Positions 35,528 to 47,661 of a stretch of DNA of 64,000 nucleotides are shown in pieces; within the stretch, counting starts at the first letter, position 1, and each line of letters begins with the position of its first letter. The position numbers and the translations under genes were made by a program. The notes under the pieces were generated by a model that was given only the letters and a program-made list of their open reading frames with translations, was not told where the DNA came from and did no database searches. Source of the stretch: Ovis canadensis (Eukaryota; Chordata; Mammalia; Artiodactyla; Bovidae); assembly GCF_042477335.2 (NCBI RefSeq), contig NC_091255.1:19136501-19200500 (forward strand), given 5' to 3'.

Positions 35528-36811
35528 AAAAGGGGGGGAGCCTGGGAATTCTTTTGATTCCATCTCTGTTTTGTTAAGTCTCTTCTGTGCCTTAAATATC
35601 TGCAGCATCTTAACTGTCGCAACTCAGTGAATGTCAAGCAATGGCAATACAAGGCAACACGTTACAGTGTATACACAAGTACTGAGGAGCACCTCCCTCC
35701 AGACAACGCTGCATAGGAGCATGCAGTGTTTTCTGTTTTCTCTGTATAACCATAACCCAGAGGATAGAGCTTAGAGGAAAGAATTTTATTTTCATTTGGA
35801 TAATGGCCTCTGTATCTGTTCTCTGAAAATCCAGAGAAAGACAAGGCTGGAAGTGATGTTTCTGAAGTACACTAGTTTATTAGGCATACAGAGTAAGTAA
35901 CGTGTGCTCCTTACAAACCAGCTCAGCCTGTGTTCCTCGTGTGCTCTGTGCTGTCTGTAGCTTTAGGAGGGCAACTTGAGGCTTATTGCTCAAAGCGATC
36001 CAGTAAGTACAAATTATGCAAGAAGCTAAGTAAAACAACTAACTGCCCTCTTATAAACTGGCATGAACTCTGTTTTGACTGACCCACATGTGAAGAACTC
36101 ATGAGACCCCAATCTTTAGCATCAAAAAGCCTTTCCATATGTTTTGAAACCCGTTTGCCTCCATGTGTCTGTTAACAGTGGTTTAGATTTTTGCCTCTAA
36201 CATGTTACCTGGAGAAAGTTTTTAACTCAGCCTTGATTTCATCTATAAAAATAGAGGTTATATATAGCCAGGTTGTCCTAAGGATTACATCAGATAAAAT
36301 TTAAAGAAGCTGTTGATGTTAGCATGTTAGCAATTTTTTAATTCATCAAAGACAGTATTTGCTGCACATGTGAGAATTTTACAACATTGCGTTTGCTCAC
36401 TTCAAAAATAGGATTTTAAATGCTGTCTGCGTATGTTCCCTTGTTTGGGAGTAAATATGCTCTGTCTAAAGAACTTATTAACTAAATCCAGTATACAAAT
36501 TAATGAGAAAAGCAGAAATTAATGAACTAATGACTTGATTAGTAATACCAAAACTTCTCAAATCTAGAAATAGGCCTCCAGACCTCTTGTCTTCTGAGAT
36601 GGCCCACACTTTGGCTTGGAGTGTGTTTCTCCCATGGCGGCTCTGGCCTTTTGAGACTGCATTGTCTGTGATGTACATCTCTAAGTAAATCCACTTCTTA
36701 ACCTATCAAAAGGGGGGGGGGGTCAGCTAGTCTAATTAAGGTACAAAGCACAGATACACAAAATTTACTATGAATAACTGAAAATTCTTGTCTAACCTTG
36801 GAAAAAGTAGT
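35528..36811. other. Intergenic DNA downstream of MIR21
   Basis: No gene. A partial MIR (plus) at about 36175-36305 (tttttaactcagccttgatt, tctataaaaatagagg). A run of 11-12 G at about 36711-36722. Confidence 0.5.
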
Positions 36812-36976
36812 GTCACTTAGTCGAGTCTGGACTTTTTGTGAACCTGTGGACTGTAGCATGCCAGGCTCCTCTATCCATGGAATTCCCCAAGCAGGAATAC
36901 TGGAATGGGTTGCCATTTCCTTCTCCAGGGGATCATCCTGCATTGCTGGCACATTCTTTACCATCTAAGCCACCAG
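36812..36976 (-). mobile_element. Bov-tA SINE, shortened
   Basis: Antisense tail, body (GGAATGGGTTGCCATTTCCT) and head (CATCTAAGCCACCAGGG), with a deletion around the B-box region. Confidence 0.88.
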
Positions 36977-37227
36977 GGTCTAACCTTACCAGCTTTAAAT
37001 GTTGACATTTTCTAATTTGTTATAAAGATAGTTAATGCTAAAAAGTCTAGAAGGTAGATAAAAGGGAATGGTCAGCTTTTAATAACTTTATTGGTAACAC
37101 TCCATCTATAATATCCAGTGAGATTTGCTAAGTGTCAAGAGGTTTTGAACAGTAAAAGGAAAATCTGATTTGGTAGCCCTCCAAGTCTTCCCCAATAGAC
37201 TGAAAGTCCTATTCCTGTTAGAAAAAC

Positions 37228-37356
37228 ACACAAGGGCGCCTTCACTGGCAGTCCAGCGGCTGAGACTCCATGCTTCAACTGCAGAAGGTGTGGGTCCAAT
37301 CCCTGGCTGGGAACTAAGATCCCACAGGACGCACGACAACCCAAAAAGCAGAAAAA
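37228..37356 (+). mobile_element. CHR-type tRNA SINE, short
   Basis: GGGCGCCTTCACTGGCAGTC head, GTGGGTCCAATCCCTGGCTG B-box part, then an A-rich end. Frames on both strands at 37106-37400 are artefacts. Confidence 0.82.
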
Positions 37357-40300
37357 AGGAAAACACAGATTGGTTTATTCTATTGTTAAACAGTTATTAA
37401 TGTGCCCCCAAAAGGTTAAGACAACCTAAGCAGGAGTTTTAGTGGCCATTTTTGAAAGCCAACTAACATTCCACCTCTGACTGGCATGATCAAAGCTTCT
37501 CTGATAGTCCTAAAACATAGTAAATGAAGTGCTACACACAGCTGCAACCTGTGAAGTGTTTAGTTCCTTTATTCTCAAAGACAACAAGAAAAGAAAGCAC
37601 ATGATGTTCTTTAAAATTCTAAAAGCAGTGGAGTCATTTGTGTCTCGTAGTCAGGGGCTGGGGTTCCTGGCCCCTCCCTTTCCAGCAAGGCCAAGAGGTA
37701 ACTTGAGGTAATGTCTTTGCCTTGAGAATGAGGGCTTGAATTGCAGCAAATAACCTACATCTATTTGCATACTGAACCAGAACTCACAAGAGGGATTATA
37801 ACAAAAACCTGTTCTGGACAGCTGCTTACTCATTGCCTTTAGAGCTGTGCGGCGCTGGGACAGGCAGGTGCCAACCGTTTACTCATTCTCTTTGACCTAC
37901 TAGCCTTCCACGGTTTGCTGTGTGGGTGTTGATGCTACTAAAAAAAAAAAAAAAGTTGTTTTACATGGTCCCCGCTCTCCCCAGACACCCTGGATTCATT
38001 TGAGATCTGAGATACTAGACTCTGTAGTTGGGATGCCGGCCCAAACTGTGGCTCAGAGACAGTGAGTCAGTTCTAAGTGGCTGGATGTCTCGGAACAGAA
38101 ATGAAACGCAACTTAGAGGCTTTGTCAGCCAAATCCACAAATGTGTGGCTTTTTGAAACATCAGACATCTGTTCTTTTTAATTTAAAATAAACCTTTTTA
38201 AAAAGCACAGAGTTACTTGGCGCCTTGTTCCTTTGTGTCAGCAGCAGTTGCTGCTGTAACTCAGTAAAGCCTCTAATCAGAGTTAGAAAATTTGGCAACT
38301 TTCAGGGCACACCTCAGAGACTAAGTGGAGCTGAATTGCTTGGGGAAGGGAAGAGATGATTTTACAGCACACGGTCTATTTGGAAATCCCCTTCTGGGGT
38401 AATCAGCCCAGGTGTTCAACCCGTTTGTTAACCATTTCCAAATGACTCAAAGGACATAAAGGGAAGGCTTGGACACACTCCAGCACTATTTCTACAGTGT
38501 TAGTATCTGTTTGCGTTGGAAACCGCATTCCTGAATTCTTGAGGGGAAGGCTCTGGCTTTTTCTGGGTATCCTTGGCTGAGAGGGACCCCTGGGCCACCT
38601 ATCTAAGCTAACAGTCCCAGCCTTCTGAGTTTCCAGGGAGGAGTGTGGACAGCTTGCTTTGATGGCCTTCCACCCAGAGCCCTTTGGGAAAAACCTTGTT
38701 TATTCAAGGAGGCCTCTGCCGGCCACTTTTCTCTCCCCCGACCCCACCTAATTCCAAACGTCATTTCCCTTTGTTGCCATTTATCCCCCTTTAGGGAACA
38801 GCATGAGCAGCTTTTTCCTCCAGGCCACTCACTTGTGACTGACCCTGCCCGACAGCATTGCTTAATTGTGTCCCCGTCTGTTTCTGACGGAGGGAAAAAT
38901 TGTTTTTGTGGAGTGAGGCAGTTTGGGATTTGCAAAAAGGGATGGGTTCCGCCTTTCCCCAAAGGTGGGGAATGCCTGTTCAGATTACTCTTGTCTTCCT
39001 CTGGCTCCTTACCAGGCAGCAAAGAACAGCTCTGGTTCACTTCTCCCAGCAGGAAGTGCTGACGCCCGATGCTCCATGTTACCGGAGAACCCTGTTGTCC
39101 TCGACTTCCTTTTACAACTTAAAAAGATGAAAGCCAAAAATAATGAGGGAAGGCTTTTTTCTGCCTTTCGTTTCTGATGGCACTTCCTAGTGTCTTGAAT
39201 TACTTTCACCTGGAAGACAGTCCTAAGCCTCTTACAGCTGCCAAACTTTCTCTACCGAACCTCACATGGTTTGGCCACACTCTTGAGACTCTTCAGATGC
39301 CTCTTCTCCATTTGGTCCTTTGCACCAACCTCCCTTCCACTCCCATATCCCCTCCAGAGTGTGTTCCTTGTAAACAGCCGCACACCACCAGCAATCAAGA
39401 TTGGCTCCCAGGGACCTCCTCTGATGTGCCCTGTACCAGGAAGCACAGTGGATTTATGATAACTTTGATAATGATTGCTTGTTTGCTTGCTTGCTTTGTA
39501 CCAGGCAGGGTTTTCAGTGTTGTTTTACATTATTGTATTTAATCATTAAATCCTTCCAACAGCCCCATGAGGAAATGAAGGCAGAGAAGTTCAGTGATAT
39601 GCTGGAGGAAGCAAGGAAGTAGAGCAAGAATTAAACCTAGGTGTTCTGGCTGGCTCTTAGCCACTCAGTTCTGTGGAAAAGTCCAGTGCAAAAGTCCAGG
39701 TGTCTGCTTGCTTGTTTCATCTTGTGATCACAAGGTAGGTGATGGGAAAAGCGAGATAGCAGAAAATCAAGACAATAGCCCCAAAGCGTTTGGTATTTAA
39801 CCAGATGACCAGCCTTTGCTTTGCATAGCCCTGTACCAGCTCCACTCTTAGCTGTCCTGTGTGGGCAGGTTTCCAGAATGATGTTTGCTATGATTATGAC
39901 TACAAAGCAGTCTGTACAAAGGTACACACCTTTTTTCTTTTTCGAAGCACTGTCACATCTTGAGTTTTATTTGATCTTCGTAACAACCCTATGAAATAGG
40001 GCCACTTGTAGTATTAACCACATTGAGGGGGAAATATTTTTTTTATACATTTTTTAATCTCTGCTGGTTTAAGATACAGTAGAGAGGAGACAAAGTGTTG
40101 AAAAGGGATCTCCCTTCAAGAGCTCACAGTCTTCTTGAGGGTTATGCAAATATGCAGGTACCTACAGATGTAGAGTAAGATGGAGGCCATAAGAGAAAAA
40201 AACTGGCAAAAGCAAGAGAATTGCTGACCAGGAAGGATCAGAAAAGGTTTCATGATGATGGGTGTGGCATTTGAATTTCCAAGTAGGGGTGGGGTGAGGG

Positions 40301-40446
40301 GAAAGCCCTGTGAGAGACACCAGGAAGCACCAGTGAGGGGGCTGTGTTGAGGGTGAGCAGACCCAAGACCAAGAAGACTTCAGCCTCTGTTATTCTCTGC
40401 CCAGCTTCATTTGGTTTCCTTTAAAGGATGCACATAAAATACTCAT
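37357..40446. other. Intergenic DNA between MIR21 and TUBD1, largely unique
   Basis: No gene recognised. 38590-39130 is GC-richer and open on both strands (see findings). Minus-oriented MIRs lie at about 39485-39665 (tttaatcattaaatccttcc, cagccccatgaggaaatgaa) and 39945-40035 (cgtaacaaccctatgaaata). Confidence 0.5.
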
Positions 40447-40834
40447 CTGTTGGCCCAAAAGTTCATTTGGGTTTTCCCATGTTTTTTTAATGTATGGTTT
40501 GATCCATTGTTTTTAAACGCTGTTCTTTCATTCTGGCCGGGCCAGCTCTTTGTTGCTGGGTGTGGTCTTGGTCTAGGTGCGGCGAGTGGGGGGGGGGGGG
40601 GTGCTGCTCGCGCCAGTTGCTGTGCTAAGGCTTTGCACTGTGGTGGCTTCTTTTGTTGCAGAGCACTGCTCAGTCATGCACTCGGTTGCCCCATGGCACC
40701 TGGAATCTTTCCTGGTCAGGGATTGAACCTGTGCCGCCTCCACTGGCAGGCAGGTCCCAGACCACCAGGGAAGTCTGGGTTTTCCCATCATACTGTACAA
40801 AAACCCCAAAGGAACTTTCTGGCCAACCCAGTAG
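40447..40834 (+). mobile_element. Mariner-type MITE, split by a SINE
   Basis: Left terminus TGTTGGCCCAAAAGTTCATT (from 40449) and right terminus ending CTTTCTGGCCAACCCA (40832) are inverted repeats. Removing the SINE and one TSD copy leaves about 80 bp, the size of palindromic mariner MITEs. The core AAAAGTTCATTTGGGTTTT is the word shared by the ruminant miR-2284/2285 family, whose hairpins derive from such MITEs (recalled knowledge). Confidence 0.75.
40481..40775 (-). mobile_element. CHR-type tRNA SINE inserted in a mariner MITE
   Basis: Antisense SINE: T-rich start (from 40481), body gtggtggcttcttttgttgc, and head GACCACCAGGGAAGTC at its right end. The 13-bp TGGGTTTTCCCAT is exact at 40468-40480 and 40776-40788. 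A run of about 13 G (40590-40602) lies in the SINE body. Confidence 0.87.
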
Positions 40835-40854
40835 GTTGTCTGTTTCCTCATCTT

Positions 40855-40975
40855 CACTGTCTCCTCCAACTCGACCCTAAGCACCAGAAGGGCAGACACT
40901 GTTGTGTTCTCCTTTGTATGCTCAGAGCCAAGCAGAGGGTGGGATCACAATGAGTGTTTGCTGAATGGATATTGC
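40855..40975 (+). repeat. L2 LINE, 3' end (probable)
   Basis: Weak L2-tail pattern: cctaagcaccagaagggcag, ccttt gtatgctcagagcc, gagtgtttgctgaatggat. Confidence 0.55.
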
Positions 40976-41330
40976 GGTGGGTGAAGCATTAGCGGAGATC
41001 CAAAGCAGGCAGGAGATGCTGCCTAAGTAGAATCCAGGTAAAGAGGAAGTAAAAGGTGGAGTAAATGAAGGAGGCACCAGGGAACCCTGAGCAGACAGCA
41101 ATAACCATTGGTCACTGAGCCAGGAATATAGTAATAGGAGGATCAAGTTGGAGGGAGAGAGTCACTGCTCTGTTCTGAACATATGAAGGGAAGAGACCCA
41201 TAGAATAGTGGGACCTTGTATAGGAATATATACAGTTTTCCCAACTCCCCAATTCCTAGTGAATGTGCCATCCACAGACCACTCCCTGTCAGAGAATAAA
41301 CTTGACTTTTTCTGAGAATTCTCTAGAATA

Positions 41331-41532
41331 GGGGTCCCCAGCCTCTGGGATCTGATGCCTGATGATCTGAGAAGGACCTGATGTAATAATAATAGAAATA
41401 AAGTACACAACAAATGTAAATTCGCTTGAATCGTCCCCAAACTATCCCCACCCCCAACCCTACCCCATCAATCCGCGGGAAAATTGTCTTCCATGAGAAC
41501 CGGTCCCTGGGGCCAAAATGCTGGCGACCGCA
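41331..41532 (+). mobile_element. hAT-type non-autonomous DNA transposon
   Basis: Starts GGGGTCCCCAGCCTCTGGGA and ends ...ccctggggccaaaatgctgg cgaccgc, partly inverted ends. The middle (atgtaataataatagaaata, attgtcttccatgaga accgg) matches an old hAT element common in mammals; the family name is not certain. Confidence 0.65.
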
Positions 41533-42883
41533 GGTGTAGAGTGGCACGTCCTCTATGCTTTGCTGCAGGTGATCCTCGAAGCCTCCCCATCGTTACGTGG
41601 CACCGTTGTGAAAGAATGGCCCTGTGACTGGATGTTGGGGCCACAGGAAACTGCTCTAAAATTCCTTCCCACAGTTGTATCCTGCTGGCTTCTCCGGTGG
41701 CTCCTCCCTCCTAGATCGGGGAGGATGGTCATTCCTGGAGAGATCGTCTGTCTTTATAAGGAGAAAAGTTTGGCAATGTGATTTCCAGTATATTTCTACC
41801 GGAGTCCAAGATTCCAGCAGTGCTCGCCTAGACAGCAGTGGCAGCCACCAAGAACCCGGATGCCACTAGTATTCCCAAGTAAGCGGGAGGGCATCCTCCC
41901 AGCCACCTCTGCCAAGCTAAAAAGTCAGAATCGTGGCCTTATTACACCTTCTAGAGCATGTGGTAAAGGCAGCTTTCCATTTGGCTGCTTCAGTGCCGGG
42001 GCTGTTTACACGTTTCAGTAAATGAGTTATGCTTATTGAAGTTGGCTTGGATAGGAGTTCAGAATCAATGACATATGACCACAGTCATACCACTCACCGG
42101 GAGCACCAGAGTCCAGGAGAGATTTACTTGTGTCATAATCCTTGGGTAGAGAAGAGGGGCACAGAACTTGAGTATTCCCCCCTCAGGAGGGTGCACCGTT
42201 TGTGAAGCCTGGGAGTATTGGGGTGTGAACATTCCTGGCTTTTGGAGGGGATCAGATGAAATGAGATACCTATCTGGTAAAAGCATGGGTGTGCAAGTGC
42301 TTTGCACCATTTCAGAAGACAAAAAAAGGAAGCTGCAAAATAGGGCTTGTAGAAAAATGTAAGATCAAAGAAATTTGCAGATGTGCATTTTCTTCTTCAA
42401 ACATAAAGAGTATGTCTGAGCATAAGAGACATCCCTGGTCTCTGCAAGGAGGAGATAAAAGATTCTTTCATACACAAATGATTTCTGACTTGATACAGCC
42501 TTGTCTCAGGCTGCTCCCAGACTTTATGTGATATATTTACTAGCCTCCTGTCCGGTGGGCAGTGTTCGTTAGAACATTGTGATACAGTAGGACCCCAAAG
42601 TCTTTCATTTCTCCCTTCCTCCTCTGCCCCTGACTCAACCTGGGGTGTCCTGTCATTCCCACACCCTATTTCTGTGATGGTTCAGAATGATGAGGCCCAC
42701 TACTTCCACCCCTTGTTGCTGCCTTCTGATTAGTTTGACTTATTCCTCTCTTCTTCAAACTATCTCCAGGTTTTAACATCTTTTTAAAAATAATTTGAGT
42801 TATTTTATGTTTATGTTGGATTTTTATAACACAGGGCCATTCTTTCACAAAGTTATAAAAATTAAAAAAAACATGCAAGGGAG
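41533..42883. other. Intergenic DNA, no gene seen
   Basis: Moderate GC. Open frames at 41518-41869 and 42065-42531 lack recognisable domains. No young repeat seen. Confidence 0.5.
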
Positions 42884-43213
42884 ACTTCCCTGGTGGTCTA
42901 GTGATTAAGAATCCACTTGCCAACGCAGGAGACCCCAGTTCAATTCCTGGCTTGGGAAGATCCTCTGGAGAATGGATAGGCCACCCACCTCAGTATTCTT
43001 GGGCTTTTCCTGGTGGCTCAGATGGTAAACAATTAACCTGCAATGCAGGAGACCTAGGTTCAATCCCTGGGTTGGGAAGATCCCCCAGAGGAGGGCATGG
43101 CAACTCACTCTAGCATTCTTGTCTGTAGAATCCCATGGACAGATGAGCCTGTGTGAGCTACGGTCCACAGGGTTGCAAAGAGCTGGACATGACTGAAGTG
43201 AGCATGCATATAC
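42884..43213 (+). mobile_element. Bov-tA SINE with two tRNA-derived heads
   Basis: Heads at 42884 (GACTTCCCTGGTGGTCTAGT) and 43003 (GCTTTTCCTGGTGGCTCAGA), one tail ending GACATGACTGAAGTGAGCAT. Same composite architecture as at 3218. Confidence 0.9.
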
Positions 43214-43544
43214 AGGAGTTCAGGGATGGAATTTAGATTTCAGACCAGGACTTGCAAGCCAAGGCAGTTTTTCACTCTCTTAATATGGTATTTGAATTTA
43301 TATTGCCTGAAGTGGCTTCTACTGATATAAGATTTCAGAAACAAAGTATGTTCAATTCTATTTCCAGGTCCTTAGTTGCATCTAATAGCTGTGAGATCTG
43401 TTGCTAATACAGGGCCTTTAATGGGTTTTATTGTATGTCTGTAGTTTTGCAGCTTTACATCTCTTCCAGAGTTTGTTAGACATTTATATTAATCTGTTCA
43501 GTAAACAGAGTATCTGCATGAGCCAGACATGGGCTGTGCAGCAA

Positions 43545-43665
43545 GAAATCCACCAGATGGTGAACTCCATAAGGGCAGGAGGCAGGGTTACCTCATTTTT
43601 AAAATTTCCCCATCTTTGCACAGTCTTTCCTTGCAGGTGTTCAATGGATGTTTGTTGAATTAAGC
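43545..43665 (+). repeat. L2 LINE, 3' end
   Basis: gaactccataagggcaggag, catctttgcacagtctttcc, then the tail gtgttcaatggatgtttgttgaatt. Confidence 0.65.
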
Positions 43666-43863
43666 TCATATCCTGCCTCTTTCATACTGGTCACACAAGC
43701 CGAGCTTAAGCAAAGGCTTCTTTTTTAGGAAAGGAAATTCCCACCTTTCTGCCTCCTGTCATGTTTGTCTTATTATCTTGTTCCCATGAACTCTCACCTA
43801 GTAAGGACAAGCTTTGTTCAACTCCAGTGTCTACAATTCCCAGGATTTTGCTCCTGAAATGTC

Positions 43864-44148
43864 TAGAGTAGCCCCGTCCAAAAGAAACATTATGCAAGCC
43901 ATGTATCTAATCTAAGATTTTAGTACCTGTACTTTAAAACATGAAAAGAATAAAATATAAAAAGAAACAAGTATTATACCAATTTGGATAATTTATTTAA
44001 CCTATTGTGTCCAAAATATTTCCATAGTTTAAAATATTAATCCTTTACATGATTTTATTAATATCATCTTCAAAATCCAGTGTGTATTTTATACTTACTA
44101 ACCACATGTGTCTAATGGCTACCTTATTGGACACCAAATGCTGGGCAA
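43864..44148 (+). mobile_element. hAT-Charlie-type DNA transposon (MER3/MER33-like)
   Basis: Left part ccgtccaaaagaaacattatg and right part atgtgtctaatggctacctt attggacacc form rough inverted ends around an AT-rich core (atttatttaacctattgtgtcc). Old and diverged; the family call is approximate. Confidence 0.55.
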
Positions 44149-44339
44149 AAAGATTGTGCGAAAACCTTTGAGTTTTTGCATACTTAACATGTAAATAATT
44201 AAACCCAAATAGGACGAGAGAAACCATGAAAGAGTCCGTTGTTCTGGCTCCATCACTGGCGAAGAAAATAAATTCAAGCACGACAGAATTATTTGCTAAG
44301 TGACATGTAGCTCGGCTTGTTGTTTCTTTTTGTACTGTT

Positions 44340-44468
44340 CTGTTTTTTCTTTCTTTCGGCTGCACCACTGTGGCTTCCTGGTCCTTAATCCTCTGGCCAG
44401 GGCTTGAACCCGGGCCCTTTGCCTGTAAAGGTGCAGAGTCCTAACCGCTGGACCATCAGGGAATTCCC
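44340..44468 (-). mobile_element. CHR-type tRNA SINE
   Basis: Antisense: T-rich start, tcggctgcaccactgtggct, B-box part GGGCTTGAACCCGGGCCCTT, and head TGGACCATCAGGGAATTCCC. Confidence 0.88.
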
Positions 44469-45294
44469 TATGCTATTTGCGTAAGTTATTCTTAGATTTT
44501 TTTTTAATCATTGGTAAAATCCATACCTCAAGAACCATTGAGTCTTTCTTTTTAATACTTATAAACTATTAGCAGTTCTCTGACCTTCCTTTTCATTTCT
44601 TTCTTGCATCACTTGCTCCCTAGCGCCTAAATGATTAGGCTTTTCTATCTTTCCCCTCTTCTCTCTTGAAGCCCTATCTTCTCCAACACTGACCTGACAC
44701 TGTGTTCTCTAGAAACTTAAAATATTTACATTGTTTTTCTTAACATTCCTGCTAGTGGGAAATGGGATTTCATTTACTAATAAGGCTGACATTGCGTCCT
44801 CTGACATTTCAGAGTGTAGGAATAAGAAATTATCTAGTTTAAAATATAAAGCCAGATTTTTTATGCTCACATTCCTAAAACGCATAGGAAACAATGTGAT
44901 TGATACAGATGAGCAAATATCTCTTAAATAACTCATTATTTCCCAAAAATGACAAGTTGGTGGACAAAGCCATATTTGGGAGGTAGGTGGAACTACAAGA
45001 AAGGGTTCGCTGCCAAACCCTGGGCTCATGGGGAGAGAATAGCAGGATGGGAACATGTGGGGCATGTTTTAAGACGAAATTTGGACAGGAATGCAAGTGT
45101 GATAAACATGGTGGTCAGGAGAAGAATCACTGGTATGCCCACTGCAGAGCGAGGACAGCGCCAGTGAGGGGATGTTCCAGACAAACTAGAAGTCTAGACC
45201 AGAGGCCCCAGTTCGTTGTTCTTTACCTTCTACCACATCTTCCCTGTTTAAAAAAGAAATTGAATGCGGACATGGGAAAGATGTTCGTGCGCTG

Positions 45295-45490
45295 TGTTCT
45301 CAGTTGCTTAGTCATGTCTGACTCTTTGTGACCCCGTGGACTGTAGCCCGCCAGGGATTCTCCAGGCAAAAATACTGGAGTGGGTTTCCATTTCCTCCTC
45401 CGGGGGATCTTCCCGACCCAGGGATCAAACCCGTCTCCCGCATGTCCTGCACTGGTGGATTCTTTACCCCTGAGACACCTGGGAAGCCCT
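45295..45490 (-). mobile_element. Bov-tA SINE
   Basis: Antisense tail CTCAGTTGCTTAGTCATGTC to head GAGACACCTGGGAAGCCC. Upstream open frame 44949-45331 runs into it and is not a gene. Confidence 0.92.
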
Positions 45491-45589
45491 GGGCAAAATA
45501 GTAAGCAATAATTAGGAAGCGAGAATTGTAGCTCCAGATATGGAAAGAAACTTAACTACCTTGTAAGCTTCTTCATTTAGACTTCGTGG

Positions 45590-45665
45590 TATTGGTCCAC
45601 ATATCCTTAACATTTGTGCAGTGCCTGGCACTGAATGGATACTGGTGGGATGAATGAATGGACTG
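45590..45665 (+). repeat. L2/MIR-type tail
   Basis: tgcagtgcctggcactgaat ggatactggtgggatgaatg is the conserved 3' tail type. Confidence 0.55.
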
Positions 45666-45998
45666 AGAGTGAACTGTGGGCACACTTCTGAGTTCTGAGG
45701 GACAGGTTAAAGAAGAGAGAAAGGTGTTGCTGGTTGACTGAATAATACTGGTGAGGGGTTGTGGGGGAATCCTCAAAGCTGGAAGCAAGAGAGAATGAAT
45801 GGGAAGAAACAGGTTCTACTGCTCAAAGAGTTCTTAAGAAAAGCACAAATGGAGAAGAGTGAAAGGCTTGATTAAAATAAGAAGTAGGCTTGGCTTTACA
45901 CTGTACTCACTGCCTGCAGGGGTACATCCTGGCTCTATGGGGTAAGCCTGAGTGACACAGTGAATCAGTTACTCAGTAATCTAGGAAATTACATGTTC

Positions 45999-46194
45999 AG
46001 GGACTTCTCTGGTGGTCCGGTGACTGCAGCTTGTCACTCCCCAGTGCAGGAGGCCCAGGTTCTATTCCTGATCAGGGAACTAGATCCCGCATGCCGTGAC
46101 TAAAATTCTGCAAGCCACAACAAAGATTGAAGATCCCGAGCAGCAGAGCTAAGATCCAGTTCAGCCAGATGAATAAATAAATATTTCTTAAAAA
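45999..46194 (+). mobile_element. CHR-type tRNA SINE
   Basis: AGGGACTTCTCTGGTGGTCC head, GTTCTATTCCTGATCAGGGA B-box part, body gccacaacaaagattgaaga, then an AAATAAATA-rich tail. Confidence 0.9.
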
Positions 46195-46273
46195 AAGAAT
46201 TTCCGTATTTGAAGCTTTTGGATGTCTCTGCCCAGGAAGTTATGATTCTATACTTGTCTTAGCTGGTTGGTCA

Positions 46274-46406
46274 TTTTGCTGTTGTTTAGTTGCTAAGCGG
46301 TGTCTGACTCTTCTGACGCCATGGACTGTGGCCCTCCAGGCTCCTGTGTCCATGGGATTTGCCAGGCAAGAATCCTGGAGTGGGTTGCCATGCGCTGCTC
46401 CAGGCC
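46274..46406 (-). mobile_element. Bov-tA/Bov-A fragment
   Basis: Antisense tail TAGTTGCTAAGCGGTGTCTG through GAGTGGGTTGCCATGC; the tRNA head is missing. Confidence 0.85.
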
Positions 46407-46644
46407 TTTCTAATACCAGCTGTTGTTTTGAAGCTCTGGCATCAACTCTTTGGTGTTCATTTTTAAGTTATCACAACTCTAATAGCAAAAACTTTACATT
46501 ATTCAAACTAGATAAGAAAAAAATTTTTTCATGTAAACATTTACAACAATTTCACACATATTTAGGTACCACATCTACCAAATAATGCAGTTGTGCATTA
46601 AAGAATAATGTACATAAAAAAGGTTCAACTCACATAAATGAATC

Positions 46645-46920
46645 GGAGAAGGCAATGGCACCCCACTCCAGTACTCTTGCCTGGAAAATCCCATGGACAC
46701 AGGAGCCTGGTGGGCTGCAGTCCATGGGGTCGCTAGGAGTCGGACATGACTGAGCGACTTCACTTTCACTTTTCACTTTCCTGCATTGGAGAAGGAAATG
46801 GCAACCCACTCCAGTGTTCTTGCCTGGAGAATCCCAGGGGCAGGGGAGCCTGGTGGGCTGCCATCTATGGGGTCGCACAGAGTCAGACACGACTGAAGTG
46901 ACTTAGCAGCAGCAGCAGCT
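46645..46920 (+). mobile_element. BOV-A2 SINE (Bov-A dimer)
   Basis: Two Bov-A monomers (GGAGAAGGCAATGGCACCCC and, at 46789, GGAGAAGGAAATGGCAACCC) with the linker cttcactttcacttttcac, ending in an (AGC)n tail. Little diverged, so fairly recent. Confidence 0.95.
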
Positions 46921-47661
46921 GCACAATGAATGAGTGAACCCAGGGCTCTAATTGGAGTTTACTTTGAACAGTCACCTGCCATTGATTCCATCGGTTGGCA
47001 AGTTAGAAATACTTTTGTTCCCACTGGTACTTTATGCATTCTTTTCTCAAATATAAAATGATTTCAACTTATGGCTTTCTTTAAGCTTAACTTGGCAAAG
47101 TTCCTCAGAACCAGCTTACCCCTAGTGAGGTAATTCAGTTACAGAGCTTCATTAAGGCTGCTTTGGTTTGGGAAACTGTTTCAGTGTTTGGGATCTCTGC
47201 AATGCTAAATTATTGCTTTTAACTTTATCTTGTAAAAATTATGATCTAATTATTTTTAAGTACTCTCGGTTAACAAAATACAGCAGTGGGTGTGCCTTTT
47301 AGCAGATGAAGAGACCACTTTTTACATTCCTTAGAAATAAGATATGGCTCAGTATTTTAAATCATAGCAACAGTTGATAAGAAAAACACAAAAAAGTAAT
47401 CATTTCCATATGGAAAGAGAAGGAAGAAACCAGTGAATCTGTGAACTGTCATTTTTCCATATAAAAATAAGTCACCACTGGTAGACCTGGCAGAAAGGGC
47501 AAGTGTTCCTATTTGTTTCCCATTTTATATTTGTTAACCACATTTCATGTGATGCATTTTATTGAAATACACCATTCTCCTCAAACTCAGCTGCCAATTT
47601 CCAAATGTGTTTTGTCCTAAATGAGACCAACATCTATAGGTGTCAAGTTCATCTAGCACAG

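Noticed and set aside
40450..40953. 167-codon plus frame
   Set aside because: Runs through a split MITE, an antisense SINE and a G run; composite of repeats.
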